Shown here in pieces: positions 43,690-52,855 of a stretch of 64,000 nucleotides of DNA. The stretch covers positions 1 through 64,000 of the forward strand of contig JARBTX010000021.1 in NCBI GenBank assembly GCA_029239975.1, in the 5' to 3' direction. The notes under the pieces are model-generated. The model was not told the DNA's origin and made no database searches. It worked only from the letters and a program-made list of their open reading frames with translations. Position numbers and translations under genes: made by a program. This DNA is from Anaerocolumna sp. (GTDB lineage Bacteria > Bacillota > Clostridia > Lachnospirales > Lachnospiraceae). Numbering within the stretch: the stretch's first letter is position 1; each line of letters opens with the position of its first letter.

Positions 43690-44982
43690 ATGATGATGAT
43701 TCACGTGGTTCGAGAAGGAGATACAATCAATTCAATCGCTGAGAGTTATGGAGTATCTGTAACTCGATTAGTACAAGAAAATGAATTAAGATTTCCTGAT
43801 AATTTGGTTTTAGGACAAACAATAGTAATCACCTTTCCAGAAAAAACATATACCGTGAAGGAAGGAGATACACTAGAAGAGATTGCTGCAAGTAATGGTA
43901 TTTCATTAACGCAATTGTTAAGAAATAATTCGTTCTTGGCAGATAGAGAGTTTATCTATCCTGGTGAAACTTTAATAATTAGTTATCATTATGAATCTCA
44001 AATTTCAACATTTGGTTACGCGTTACCCTTTATTAATTCAACTATCCTAAAAAAAACATTACCTTATCTAACGTATTTGTTTATTTATAATTATAGATTG
44101 GCAGGTAATGGTGATGTTTTTCCTTTTTATGATGATACGGATATAATTGAAACAACGAAAGCATTCAAAACTGTTCCTATTTTATTGGTGACAACATTAT
44201 CTGCACAAGGTTCACCCAACATACAAGCAGCATATGAAATTTTATTAAATGAATCCGTTCAGGATATTTTAATTGAAAATATAATTCAGATCTTAAAATT
44301 AAAAGGTTATTATGGGTTATGTTTAACATATTTATATCTAAGTGAAACAAATCAGAATCTTTATGATAACTTTACAAAAAGAGTATCATCTCGTTTAACT
44401 AGTGAGGGGTATCTTCTTTTTATTACTGCAGACCCTGGTATTAGAATTACAAGCGATGGAGTTGATTTTAATAAAGTAGATTATTCTACTATTGCAAGTG
44501 AAGTGCAAGGAATTAGTTTTATTAGTTATGTATGGGGAACCAATATTACACCACCATCACCAATTAGTTCTATTGCTAATATAAATTTATTATTAGATTA
44601 TGTTAAGCAGATGACACCATTAGATAAAATAATTGCAGGGATACAGATTGTTGCATACGATTGGGAAATTCCTTTTGTAGCTGGTTTTACTAGAGCGAAT
44701 GCCCTTTCTTTAGAAGGAGCAATTAATCTTGCAAGGACTGTTGGAGCAGTAATTCAATTTGATGAGATATCGCAAACACCTTACTTTGAATATGTAATTG
44801 AAGAAAGTTTTTATACAAAGCAACATATAGTATGGTTTATCGATGCGAGAACAATCAATTCGTTAACTAATTTGATTATTGAAAATAACTATAGGGGACC
44901 GAGTGTTTGGAATATAATGAATTACTTTCCGCAATTATGGTTAGTTATTAATTCGCAATATGAATTAGAAGAGTTATTGTGA
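43690..44982 (+). CDS. LysM-LysM-GH18 protein (YaaH/SleL-like) with degenerate active site
   Basis: Two LysM domains (residues about 4-48 and 52-100, HVVREGDTINSIAESYGVS and YTVKEGDTLEEIAASNGIS) precede a GH18-like barrel (about 105-430), as in spore cortex-lytic or germination proteins. The catalytic motif DGxxxDxE should appear around residue 215, but the sequence there is GYYGLCLTYLYLSE, with no matching aspartates and glutamate spacing. The protein therefore probably binds peptidoglycan without cleaving it. Start at 43690 follows GGGGG; an in-frame ATG at 43657 is possible. No signal peptide is visible, in line with spore-coat proteins. Confidence 0.83.
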   Translation: MMMIHVVREGDTINSIAESYGVSVTRLVQENELRFPDNLVLGQTIVITFPEKTYTVKEGDTLEEIAASNGISLTQLLRNNSFLADREFIYPGETLIISYHYESQISTFGYALPFINSTILKKTLPYLTYLFIYNYRLAGNGDVFPFYDDTDIIETTKAFKTVPILLVTTLSAQGSPNIQAAYEILLNESVQDILIENIIQILKLKGYYGLCLTYLYLSETNQNLYDNFTKRVSSRLTSEGYLLFITADPGIRITSDGVDFNKVDYSTIASEVQGISFISYVWGTNITPPSPISSIANINLLLDYVKQMTPLDKIIAGIQIVAYDWEIPFVAGFTRANALSLEGAINLARTVGAVIQFDEISQTPYFEYVIEESFYTKQHIVWFIDARTINSLTNLIIENNYRGPSVWNIMNYFPQLWLVINSQYELEELL

Positions 44983-45136
44983 GAGTAGATTCGTAATTGT
45001 CATTTATTTCAGATTGATATATTATTGAATTATGTTAAAATATTATGTAAACGCATTATGTAAACTACTTTGATGCATTTTTTTATGTAACTCGTTAAAG
45101 CAAATATTTGCAGAAAAGGAACATAGGAGAAAGTTC

Positions 45137-48100
45137 ATGAATAATAAAATAAAAGGTGTTTATGTAATACTTTTTACAGCAGCACTTATCCTACTTATGA
45201 AAGGCATAACAGCAAATGCCTATGTTGGCAGTGTATTTAACTATACGCATGAAGGTCAGACAATTACTTATAAAGTACTAAGCGAACCAACCGAAACGGA
45301 AAATGGAACAGCTCAAATTATATTTAACGTAGAAATAGTTAAAAACCTTTCAGGTAATGTAATTATTCCTGCGACTGTAACAAATCAAAAAATGACCTAT
45401 AATGTTGTCGGTATTGGAAACAATGCTTTCATAGAAGGAAATAAAATTACGAACATAACTTTGCCAGGTACTATTCGATTTATTGGTGAGGCTGCATTTT
45501 ATAATTGTAGTAACTTAACTAGTATTAATATACCGTTTGGTGTAACCCGTATAGAGAGTAATACATTTAGCGGATGTAATAGTCTAAAAAGTATAAGCCT
45601 ACCAGCTGGAATTACCTATATAGGTAATAATGCATTTTATGAAAATAAAAGTCTAAGTACCATAAACTTGCCTGTAGGAATCACATACATTGGAAATAAT
45701 GCATTTTATAATAATTGCAGTCTAACGACTATACACTTACCAGATGGAGTATCTTATATCGGAAATAGTGCATTTTATAATTGTAGTAAATTAACTGCTA
45801 TCAATCTTCCAAAAGGAATCTTGTATATAGGTACCAGTGCATTTGAAGGCTGTAGTGGTCTTACGAGTATCATTATTCCAGAAGGAATTACAAGTATTGA
45901 TGATATGTTATTTAAAGATTGTACTAGTCTAGCAACTGTTAGCTTACCAGAAGGTATAACAAGAATAGGTAAGAATGCATTTTATAATTGCAGTAGTTTA
46001 GTTAATATAAATCTTCCGGATGATATCACAAGTATAGGTGAATATGCATTTTACTCATGTAAAAGTTTAATCAGTATTAAGATACCTTATGGTGTTACTA
46101 AAATTGAAGATTTTACTTTTATGGGAAATAGTAGTCTTACGTCAATTAAAATTCAAGATAAGATAACCAGTATAGGAAATTTTGCGTTCTTTGGTTGTAG
46201 TAATTTAATAACAATAAGCCTACCAGAAGGATTAACTAGTATTGGAAATTGGGCTTTTTATGAGTGTGAGAGTTTAAGACCAATAAAGATACCAAGTACA
46301 GTTACAAGTATCGGCGGTGGAGATTTCCCTTATACGGGAGTATTTGTATATAAAAACTCATTTGCAGAAACATTCTTTAAAAACAACTTTCCAAAACACT
46401 ATCAAATCGTAAACCTTCCACTAGAAGATATGAGTTTTACAGAAACTGTTATGAATATTGGGGTAAATGAGACCATAAATCTAAAACCAACTTTTTACCC
46501 AGTGTTCTCATCAGAAATTACGGATAACATTAAGTGGACTAGTTCAGATGAATCGGTCGTGATAGTAGATTTAAGTGGAAATGTAAAAGGAATAAAAGCG
46601 GGTGAAGCAGATATTACAGCTGTTATGGGCAAATACTCTGCAACTATGCATGTCATAGTCGATGGTGTTATTGTTAATCCAACTTCTATCGCATTTACAA
46701 ATAGTAATATACAAGTAAATAAAGGTGATTCTGTGAAACTTGAACCTAATTTTACACCAACGAATACAACCAATAGAAAGATTAACTGGACAAGCTCCAA
46801 TAATTCCGTTGTTACAGTAGAAAACGGACGTATTTACGCAAAAACATCTGGAACTGCAACTATTACAGCGGTATCTGGAACAATTACTGTATCTTGTAAT
46901 GTAACAGTATTAAATCCATTAAAAGAAATCTTTTCGGACTATGATGTTATATCTTTGATAAAAGGTGAAAGCAAAAAAGTAGCAGTATCTTATAATCCAA
47001 TGGATACTACAGATGATAAGACTACGATATGGATTAGTGAAAATGACAGTATAGCGAAAGTTGAAAACGGAGTCATAAAAGCGATGAATCCCGGAACAAC
47101 AGTAATTACTGCAATTGCAGGCTCCTATAAAACAAGTATACCTGTAACGGTGCGTATACCAGTGAAATCATTAACTCTAACTCAAGAAGAAATTTTCTTA
47201 AAAGTAGGGCAAACAGAACAACTACCAATTGTGATGCAACCCATAGATACAAGTGATGCAGTTATTGTAACTTCATCAGATGAATCTGTCGCAAACTATT
47301 CAAATGGTAACATCACTGCTTTAAAAAGAGGAAAGACAACCATTCGAGTGTTAGTAGGTTCATTCTCTGTATCATTTGATGTTACGGTGGAAACTGATAT
47401 AGAGAGTATATCATTAAATAAAACGAGTCTTAACCTTTATCTTGGTAAAAGTGAAACACTTGCTGTAACTTTTAATCCAACGGTAGTTTACGATAGTAAG
47501 ACTGTTACATGGGTAAGTAGTGATAAGTCAGTTGTAACAGTGGATTCCAAAGGAAAAATTAAAACAGTTGGAGTAGGAACAGCTACAATAATTGCAACTG
47601 CTGGTGGCAATAAAATTTCAAAGAGTACCGTAGTTGTTAAACTAGCAGTACCTTCGATAAAAATAGCATCTGTATGGCATGATAATGTTAAAGTATCTTG
47701 GAGTGCAGTAAGTGGTGCATCTGGTTATCGGATCTATAGGGCTGATTCTAAGACGGGAACATTTAAATTAATAAAAGAAACAACTGCGTTATCTTATACT
47801 AATAAAGGTTTAACTACTGGAAAGACATATTATTATAAGGTTAGAGCCTATCGAGTTCAAGGAAATAAAAAAATATACGGTAGTTACACAAAAGTAATAG
47901 GCGGTGTACCATTACCAGGAACACCAACCAATGTTAAGCTTGTGAAACCAAAGTCCGGTACAATTAATTTTACTTGGAATAAAGTTAGTGGTGCATCTGG
48001 ATATGAAATTTATAGAACATCTTCTACAAAAGAACCATTTAAATTAACGAAAAATACAACGTCATTACACTTTATCAATTATGGATTAACTAAAGGTAAA

Positions 48101-48190
48101 ACCTATTACTATAAAGTTAGAACTTATAAAATTGTTGGGAACAAGAAATATTATAGTAAGTTTTCAACGACGTTTAAAATTAAGATGTAG
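45137..48190 (+). CDS. Secreted BspA-like LRR protein with Big_2 and FN3 domains
   Basis: This 1017-residue protein begins with a signal peptide (VYVILFTAALILLMKG, ending near ANA). Residues about 75-415 are LRR_5-type repeats of about 23 residues (ITSIGNFAFFGCSNLITISLP type). Residues about 430-835 hold five Big_2 (bacterial immunoglobulin-like) domains, each with the WTSSDESVV type motif. Two FN3 domains end the protein (about 838-1017, WSAVSGASGYRIYR and WNKVSGASGYEIYR). It has no LPxTG motif. It is a surface or secreted adhesin-like protein, or a polymer-binding protein. A GGAGAAAG ribosome site precedes the ATG. Confidence 0.92.
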   Translation: MNNKIKGVYVILFTAALILLMKGITANAYVGSVFNYTHEGQTITYKVLSEPTETENGTAQIIFNVEIVKNLSGNVIIPATVTNQKMTYNVVGIGNNAFIEGNKITNITLPGTIRFIGEAAFYNCSNLTSINIPFGVTRIESNTFSGCNSLKSISLPAGITYIGNNAFYENKSLSTINLPVGITYIGNNAFYNNCSLTTIHLPDGVSYIGNSAFYNCSKLTAINLPKGILYIGTSAFEGCSGLTSIIIPEGITSIDDMLFKDCTSLATVSLPEGITRIGKNAFYNCSSLVNINLPDDITSIGEYAFYSCKSLISIKIPYGVTKIEDFTFMGNSSLTSIKIQDKITSIGNFAFFGCSNLITISLPEGLTSIGNWAFYECESLRPIKIPSTVTSIGGGDFPYTGVFVYKNSFAETFFKNNFPKHYQIVNLPLEDMSFTETVMNIGVNETINLKPTFYPVFSSEITDNIKWTSSDESVVIVDLSGNVKGIKAGEADITAVMGKYSATMHVIVDGVIVNPTSIAFTNSNIQVNKGDSVKLEPNFTPTNTTNRKINWTSSNNSVVTVENGRIYAKTSGTATITAVSGTITVSCNVTVLNPLKEIFSDYDVISLIKGESKKVAVSYNPMDTTDDKTTIWISENDSIAKVENGVIKAMNPGTTVITAIAGSYKTSIPVTVRIPVKSLTLTQEEIFLKVGQTEQLPIVMQPIDTSDAVIVTSSDESVANYSNGNITALKRGKTTIRVLVGSFSVSFDVTVETDIESISLNKTSLNLYLGKSETLAVTFNPTVVYDSKTVTWVSSDKSVVTVDSKGKIKTVGVGTATIIATAGGNKISKSTVVVKLAVPSIKIASVWHDNVKVSWSAVSGASGYRIYRADSKTGTFKLIKETTALSYTNKGLTTGKTYYYKVRAYRVQGNKKIYGSYTKVIGGVPLPGTPTNVKLVKPKSGTINFTWNKVSGASGYEIYRTSSTKEPFKLTKNTTSLHFINYGLTKGKTYYYKVRTYKIVGNKKYYSKFSTTFKIKM

Positions 48191-48344
48191 TTAGTTATCT
48201 GATAAATTTGATTATATTTATAATAGGTAAATCTTTATAATTGGATTATTTTTATAATGAGTCTTAATTTAATTGGTTGAATTATACAAGTAGTTTGTTT
48301 TTTAGTAATTTTAAATTAATGAAATCAATAAACTTAATGTTAGC

Positions 48345-48387
48345 AAAAAATCCGTATCAATATATTCATAGTTGATACGGATTTTTT
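48345..48387 (+). terminator. Strong rho-independent terminator
   Basis: A perfect 16-bp stem (AAAAAATCCGTATCAA with TTGATACGGATTTTTT) closes an 11-base loop and ends in a T-run. It can work on both strands, and is 155 bases after the surface-protein gene. Confidence 0.9.
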
Positions 48388-48574
48388 GTTGTGCTAGTAA
48401 AATAGTAAAACTTAATAGTAGTTGCTTTTCTAAGGAAGACTTCCAGGTAACATTAAGATATATTTATACGTCAATTATTAAGTAAGAAGAACTGCAAGGA
48501 TAAATAATAGAGTAGAAATTCTATTTCTTTATCATGATAAAATTTTGGTTAGATTCATTTTTATATTAAAACAA

Positions 48575-48630
48575 TTGACAAATATATCGCAGTGCGATAA
48601 TATAATAGTAATATATATTGAAGTGCGATA
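48575..48630 (+). promoter_or_regulatory. padR promoter and palindromic operator
   Basis: TTGACA (48575-48580) is followed by overlapping -10 candidates near 48596-48606. The palindrome TATCGCAGTGCGATA (48585-48599, 7-base arms) fills the spacer, and a half-site GTGCGATA recurs at 48623-48630. It is a likely PadR operator for autoregulation. Confidence 0.65.
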
Positions 48631-48741
48631 TATAATGCTACAATATATTATAATTCGATGTATTTAATAAAGTGCAATTTTGACTTAAAGATATAAAGAG
48701 AGTTTATAAAAAAAGTATTGGTTCGATAAAGGAGGGACGTT

Positions 48742-49068
48742 TTGAACGAAAAATTACAACGAGTATATATTCCTATGACAGAAACAGGTTTTTATATATT
48801 ATTTTGTCTTCAGGATGAAATGCATGGTTACAACATAACACAAAAAGTGAAACAGATGACGAATAATGAAATCATTATAAGTGCGGGAACGATGTATGGA
48901 AGTTTATCTAAAATGGAAAAGGATGGACTCATTCAATTTACAAAGGAAGAAGGAAAAAGAAAATTCTATATTATAACGAATAGTGGGCAAGAAATACTGG
49001 ACATTGAGCTTAGAAGAATAGAGAGATTATATAAAAATAGTAAAGGGGAGAGTTTAGATGGAAACTAA
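48742..49068 (+). CDS. PadR-family transcriptional regulator
   Basis: This 108-residue protein has the PadR winged helix (FYILFCLQDEMHGYNITQKV, then SAGTMYGSLSKMEKDGLIQF and a basic wing). It starts at TTG after a GGAGGG ribosome site, which is strong enough to make this start credible. It overlaps the next gene by 11 bases. PadR proteins repress stress genes and are often paired with DUF2812 genes like the one that follows, with which it probably forms an inducible unit. The palindrome upstream supports autoregulation. Confidence 0.87.
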   Translation: MNEKLQRVYIPMTETGFYILFCLQDEMHGYNITQKVKQMTNNEIIISAGTMYGSLSKMEKDGLIQFTKEEGKRKFYIITNSGQEILDIELRRIERLYKNSKGESLDGN

Positions 49069-49615
49069 AATGGTGAAAAAAACCTTCGGATTTGCTGAAT
49101 TTAATGAAGAAGAAAAGTGGTTAGAAGATCAACACAAAGCAGGATGGTGTTTTGTAAAAACTAATGGTAGTAAATTTTATTTTGAAAAATGTGATGCAAG
49201 TGAATGGATTTATCAACTTGATTTTAAAGAAAATGGAGTAAAAGAAGATAGTTATGTTCAGCTATTTACGGATAGCGGTTGGGAGTTTGTATTTCAATTC
49301 AGAAGATGGTTTTATTTCCGTAAAAGAAAGACAGATGAAGATATAGATCTCTCAATTTTTAGTGATAATTCTTCAAAAATTGATATGTGTCAAAGAATAA
49401 TAAAGCGTTTACCTGCTTTTGCAGTACCAATATTTGTTGTATCTAGTTTGATTTACTATCTAAGCATGTTCACTACAGTTTTCCAAGTTGATGGATTTAT
49501 TACTGCTGCTTTACCATGGGTTAGTGGTGGTATGATGATTGCTACAAGCTTTGCCTTTGGTCAATATGTGAAATTATATAAAATGATTGAGGGATTAAAA
49601 AATCCTATTAAATAG
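49058..49615 (+). CDS. DUF2812 membrane protein
   Basis: This 185-residue protein has a soluble N-terminal DUF2812 domain (EEKWLEDQHKAGWCFVKTNGSKFYFEKC and WIYQLDF, about residues 10-105) and two membrane helices (about 127-146 and 150-172). The ATG lies within the PadR gene (11-base overlap), so it is translationally coupled. Such pairs are common in clostridia; the DUF2812 protein is the regulated output, but the biochemical role is not known. Confidence 0.82.
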   Translation: METKMVKKTFGFAEFNEEEKWLEDQHKAGWCFVKTNGSKFYFEKCDASEWIYQLDFKENGVKEDSYVQLFTDSGWEFVFQFRRWFYFRKRKTDEDIDLSIFSDNSSKIDMCQRIIKRLPAFAVPIFVVSSLIYYLSMFTTVFQVDGFITAALPWVSGGMMIATSFAFGQYVKLYKMIEGLKNPIK

Positions 49616-49631
49616 AAATCTCAATTGATTT

Positions 49632-49697
49632 ACCCAATCTCTCCGTTGTCATTGGATTTACTGATTTAGAGATTAATTAAAAAGATTGGGTCTTTTT
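49632..49697 (+). terminator. Hairpin terminator with long loop
   Basis: ACCCAATCT (49632-49640) pairs with AGATTGGGT (49683-49691) and is followed by CTTTTTT. The 42-base loop contains a minor inner stem. It likely terminates the padR unit. Confidence 0.65.
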
Positions 49698-50004
49698 TAT
49701 TACAGTTACTTGTGTGTATTTTGCTCCTGATATAATTTTTTGATTGATCTAAAGTATTTTGTTGAAGATATTGTTATTAATAGAATAAAGAATTAAGAAC
49801 GTAATTTAAGGAGGGATGTGATTCTCCCTCCTTTTTTGTTTATGTAGTTATAGGCTAATGTGAAACAATATGGTTTACCTAATTTATTATACTATGAATA
49901 CAAAATTTCTAGATTCAATTGCTCTTTCTAGATTTATCGTAGATAGTATATCAATCTTTTCTGTTACTAATCTGATAAAAAACGATGGTTTATTAATAAA
50001 TTTA
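49698..50004. other. Intergenic stretch with a second terminator, no gene seen
   Basis: Apart from the hairpin at 49808-49837 I see nothing in this gap. A 61-codon frame at 49870-50055 overlaps the XRE gene on the other strand and is not believed. Confidence 0.4.
49808..49837. terminator. Rho-independent terminator
   Basis: AAGGAGGGA pairs with TCCCTCCTT around the loop TGTGATTC, followed by TTTTTTG. Its T-run is on the plus strand, but the following gene is on the minus strand, so it may serve read-through from the PadR unit. Confidence 0.85.
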
Positions 50005-50214
50005 TTACTCAAAATAAAACAATTCTTCAAATTTCTTATCCAAAGCAATACATAAAACCAAAGCCAATTTTGCAGTAGGATTAAACTGCCCAGTTTCTAT
50101 GGAACTTATGGTATTTCTTGAAACGCCAACTAGATCAGCTAGTTGTGATTGTGATAAATTTAATTCTAATCGTGCATCTTTTAGTTTATTTTTTAATATT
50201 AATTGTTCATTCAT
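50005..50214 (-). CDS. Small XRE-family regulator (YozG-like)
   Basis: This 69-residue Cro/CI-type DNA-binding protein is essentially a helix-turn-helix: NLSQSQLADLVGVSRNTISSIETGQFNPTAKLALVLCIALDKKFEELF. It lies 13 bases downstream of the DUF6442-like gene on the minus strand. The palindromes upstream of that gene fit autoregulation of a two-gene operon. No toxin gene is apparent. Confidence 0.88.
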   Translation of the reverse strand: MNEQLILKNKLKDARLELNLSQSQLADLVGVSRNTISSIETGQFNPTAKLALVLCIALDKKFEELFYFE

Positions 50215-50227
50215 ATAAATTCAAATC

Positions 50228-50536
50228 CTATCGAATCAGGTATAGTATCATAAAACAAATACTTAATAAACACGCAACAATTATATTAATGAAGTCTTTC
50301 GTTTTTCTAGTTATATGATAAATACCAATACTTTCGCAACCTAGATATCCAAAAAACATGGCTAATAATGCATAATTCGTTTCCCTTAAATTATGATATA
50401 AATTATAAAATCCTAAGATAGAAAAAATAATTAACATTCCTACAGCACCAAATTTTCTGCCACTGTCAAAAGTAAATTCTTTCCCTTCGTCTCTTTTTTC
50501 ATTTCTACTTCGTTCTAATATTTCTTCCTTTTTCAT
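50228..50536 (-). CDS. Three-helix membrane protein (DUF6442-like)
   Basis: This 102-residue protein begins MKKEEILERSRNEKRDEGKE, then has hydrophobic segments at about residues 31-50, 55-73 and 80-100. The start motif is that of DUF6442 proteins, which commonly precede a small XRE regulator. The ATG at 50536 follows AAAGGAG. It is the first gene of the pair. Function unknown. Confidence 0.7.
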   Translation of the reverse strand: MKKEEILERSRNEKRDEGKEFTFDSGRKFGAVGMLIIFSILGFYNLYHNLRETNYALLAMFFGYLGCESIGIYHITRKTKDFINIIVACLLSICFMILYLIR

Positions 50537-50557
50537 TATAATTGCTCCTTTCTTTGT

Positions 50558-50604
50558 GCCAAGTAAACTTGGTATTATACTATTATATGCCAAGTTTTCT
50601 TGGC
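50558..50604 (-). promoter_or_regulatory. Twin palindromes flanking the DUF6442/XRE promoter
   Basis: GCCAAGTAAACTTGGT (50558-50573) and the perfect GCCAAGTTTTCTTGGC (50589-50604) have centres 31 bases apart, or three helical turns. A minus-strand TATAAT lies between them at 50582-50587. They are the likely operator of the XRE regulator. Confidence 0.78.
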
Positions 50605-50808
50605 AATGCATAAATTTTAAATATTGACATAATATTTCTAATGTGTTATTAGTAGTAGTAACACATACTACTAAATGAAAAGTATAAAGATAAAATAATG
50701 TCTAGATTTATTCATGTATAAAATGTTAGATAAAATAAAGCATAATAAATTGATAATAAAAGAAAAAATAAAATGAACTTACCTTTACAAAAGGCAGGAG
50801 GGGAAAAA

Positions 50809-51510
50809 TTGAACTTAATCGAAAGCCTGATGAAAACAGGATTAACGAAGAATGAATCTGAATTGTATATGGTACTTTGTAGAGAGGGTGAATTAACTGG
50901 ATACGAAGCAGCAAAATTATCTGGAATTCCAAGAGCGAACACGTATCAAGTTTTATCTGGGCTTGTAGAAAAAGGTGGTGCTTATGTGATCGAAGGAACC
51001 GTACCAAAATATGTTGCAATACCAGTAGATGAATATTGTTCTAATGTTATGAATCATATAAAAGATGTAGTGGAAATAATAAAGAAAGAATGCCCAAAAC
51101 TAAACGATTCCGTGGAAGGTTATATAACAGTAAGCGGATTACAGAATATTATAGATAAAATTCGTACCATTATTGAACATGCAACCGAGAGAGTATATGT
51201 ATCTATTTCAGAACGTGAAATAGAGTATTTTAAAGAACCATTAGAAGTGGCAGTTTCAAAAGGTCTTAAAGTAGTTGCCATAATTTCAGGTGACTTTGAG
51301 TTAAATGGTGTTATTACACATAGAATAAGTAAACCATCAGGACAAATTAGACTGATTGCAGATTCTACTTATGTACTCACAGGAACAATAACTGGGAATA
51401 TAGATGACATATGCTTATATTCAAAAAATAAACCTTTAGTAGAATTATTAAAAGATTCACTAAAAAACGAAATACGACTATCAGAACTTGAAGGGAGAAC
51501 AAAAGAATGA
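50809..51510 (+). CDS. TrmB-family transcriptional regulator
   Basis: This 233-residue protein has the TrmB helix-turn-helix (ESELYMVLCREGELTGYEAAKLSGIPRANTYQVLSGLVEKG) and, after a helical linker, a TrmB C-terminal effector domain with a phospholipase-D-like fold. The TTG at 50809 follows AGGAGGGG by 5 bases; the ATG at 50773 has no ribosome site. It overlaps the lysA gene by 4 bases. TrmB proteins bind sugars or nucleosides in archaea; here the coupling suggests control of the decarboxylase gene. Confidence 0.83.
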   Translation: MNLIESLMKTGLTKNESELYMVLCREGELTGYEAAKLSGIPRANTYQVLSGLVEKGGAYVIEGTVPKYVAIPVDEYCSNVMNHIKDVVEIIKKECPKLNDSVEGYITVSGLQNIIDKIRTIIEHATERVYVSISEREIEYFKEPLEVAVSKGLKVVAIISGDFELNGVITHRISKPSGQIRLIADSTYVLTGTITGNIDDICLYSKNKPLVELLKDSLKNEIRLSELEGRTKE

Positions 51511-52763
51511 TATTAGAACCATATATTTATTACAAAGAAAACCAGCTCATGATGGAAGAATTAAAGATAGAAGACATTATGAAAGAAACTGGAACACCAG
51601 CTTACCTATATAGTAAAGGAAGTTTGTTAAATCAATTAAAACAATTAAAGGAAGCATTTCAAAACTCGAATGTCTTGTTTTGTTATTCTCTGAAAGTTTG
51701 CCATAACATAAATATCGCAAACGTATTTGTAAATGAAGGATGTGGAATTGATATTGTATCTGGTGGTGAATTATATAGGGCTTTAAAAGCTGGTGCAGAT
51801 CCTAAAAAGATAGTTTATTCTGGGGTTGCGAAAACAAGTAAAGAGATAAAAGAAGCCATTGAAGCAGATATTCTGATGTTTAATGTTGAATCAGAGCAAG
51901 AACTAATGAGAATTAATAGTATTGCTGCATCCATGAATAAAAAGGTTTCAATATCGCTTCGTATTAATCCTGGAGTTGATGCAAAAACTCATCCTTATAT
52001 TACCACAGGTATGAAAGAAAATAAATTCGGTATCGATTGTGAAATGGGATTAGAGATTTATAAGAGCGCAATGCAAATGGAGAATATTAATATATGCGGT
52101 ATCGACCTTCACATAGGTTCACAATTGTTAGATATTACCCCTTATGGTGAAGCCATGAAGGTTGTTGCAGATTATGTAAGAACTTTAAAATCAATGAACA
52201 TTCCTATAAAATACGTTGATATAGGTGGTGGGATTGGTATACCATATACAGCCGATAAATCAACACCTGATTTGTTAGAATATGCAAGATTAATTACAGA
52301 ACCATTTAAAGATTTATCAGAGATTACATTTATATTAGAGCCAGGTAGATTTCTGACTGCTCAAGCAGGACTTTTGATTACAGAAGTACAATACATCAAA
52401 GATAATTCTTATGGAAAACGATTTGTGATAGTAGATACCGGAATGCATCATTTGATAAGACCTAGCTTGTATCAAGCTTATCATGAAATTATACCAGTAA
52501 TTAAAAAAGAAAAGCAAAAAAATAAGGTAGATGTCGTTGGACCAATTTGTGAAAGTAGCGACTTTTTAGCCAAGGACCGACTGATAGAAGAAGCTAAACA
52601 AGGAGATTTACTGGCAGTAACAGATGCCGGAGCTTATGGAATGTCCATGGCATCTCATTACAATTCACATGAACTTCCAGTGGAAGTACTTGTATCTAAA
52701 GATGCTTATAAGATTATTAAAAAACGTGAAACTTATGTGGATTTACTGCAAGGTGAGCTATAG
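51507..52763 (+). CDS. lysA: Diaminopimelate decarboxylase-like PLP enzyme
   Basis: This 418-residue fold-type III PLP decarboxylase has the Schiff-base lysine K63 in YSLKVCHN, the HIGSQ segment, the glycine loop DIGGGIGIP, EPGR, and a catalytic CESSDFLAKD near residue 350. These are the hallmarks of LysA. It forms a two-gene operon with the TrmB regulator. It probably produces L-lysine from meso-diaminopimelate or acts on a related diacid amino acid. There is no other lysine gene nearby, so a specialised decarboxylase cannot be excluded. Confidence 0.82.
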   Translation: MILEPYIYYKENQLMMEELKIEDIMKETGTPAYLYSKGSLLNQLKQLKEAFQNSNVLFCYSLKVCHNINIANVFVNEGCGIDIVSGGELYRALKAGADPKKIVYSGVAKTSKEIKEAIEADILMFNVESEQELMRINSIAASMNKKVSISLRINPGVDAKTHPYITTGMKENKFGIDCEMGLEIYKSAMQMENINICGIDLHIGSQLLDITPYGEAMKVVADYVRTLKSMNIPIKYVDIGGGIGIPYTADKSTPDLLEYARLITEPFKDLSEITFILEPGRFLTAQAGLLITEVQYIKDNSYGKRFVIVDTGMHHLIRPSLYQAYHEIIPVIKKEKQKNKVDVVGPICESSDFLAKDRLIEEAKQGDLLAVTDAGAYGMSMASHYNSHELPVEVLVSKDAYKIIKKRETYVDLLQGEL

Positions 52764-52785
52764 AATTTTATATTGTAAATGCAAG

Positions 52786-52822
52786 ATAATGTACCTTTGA
52801 TTCTAAAGGTACATTATTTTTT
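52786..52822 (+). terminator. Rho-independent terminator of trmB-lysA
   Basis: A 13-bp stem (ATAATGTACCTTT with AAAGGTACATTAT) closes GATTCT and is followed by TTTTTT. It ends the two-gene operon. Confidence 0.9.
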
Positions 52823-52855
52823 GTAGTAAAAAGTAAAATATTTCATAAAAAAACT

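Noticed and set aside
49870-50055. 61-codon frame on the plus strand
   Set aside because: It overlaps the XRE gene on the opposite strand and has no ribosome site.
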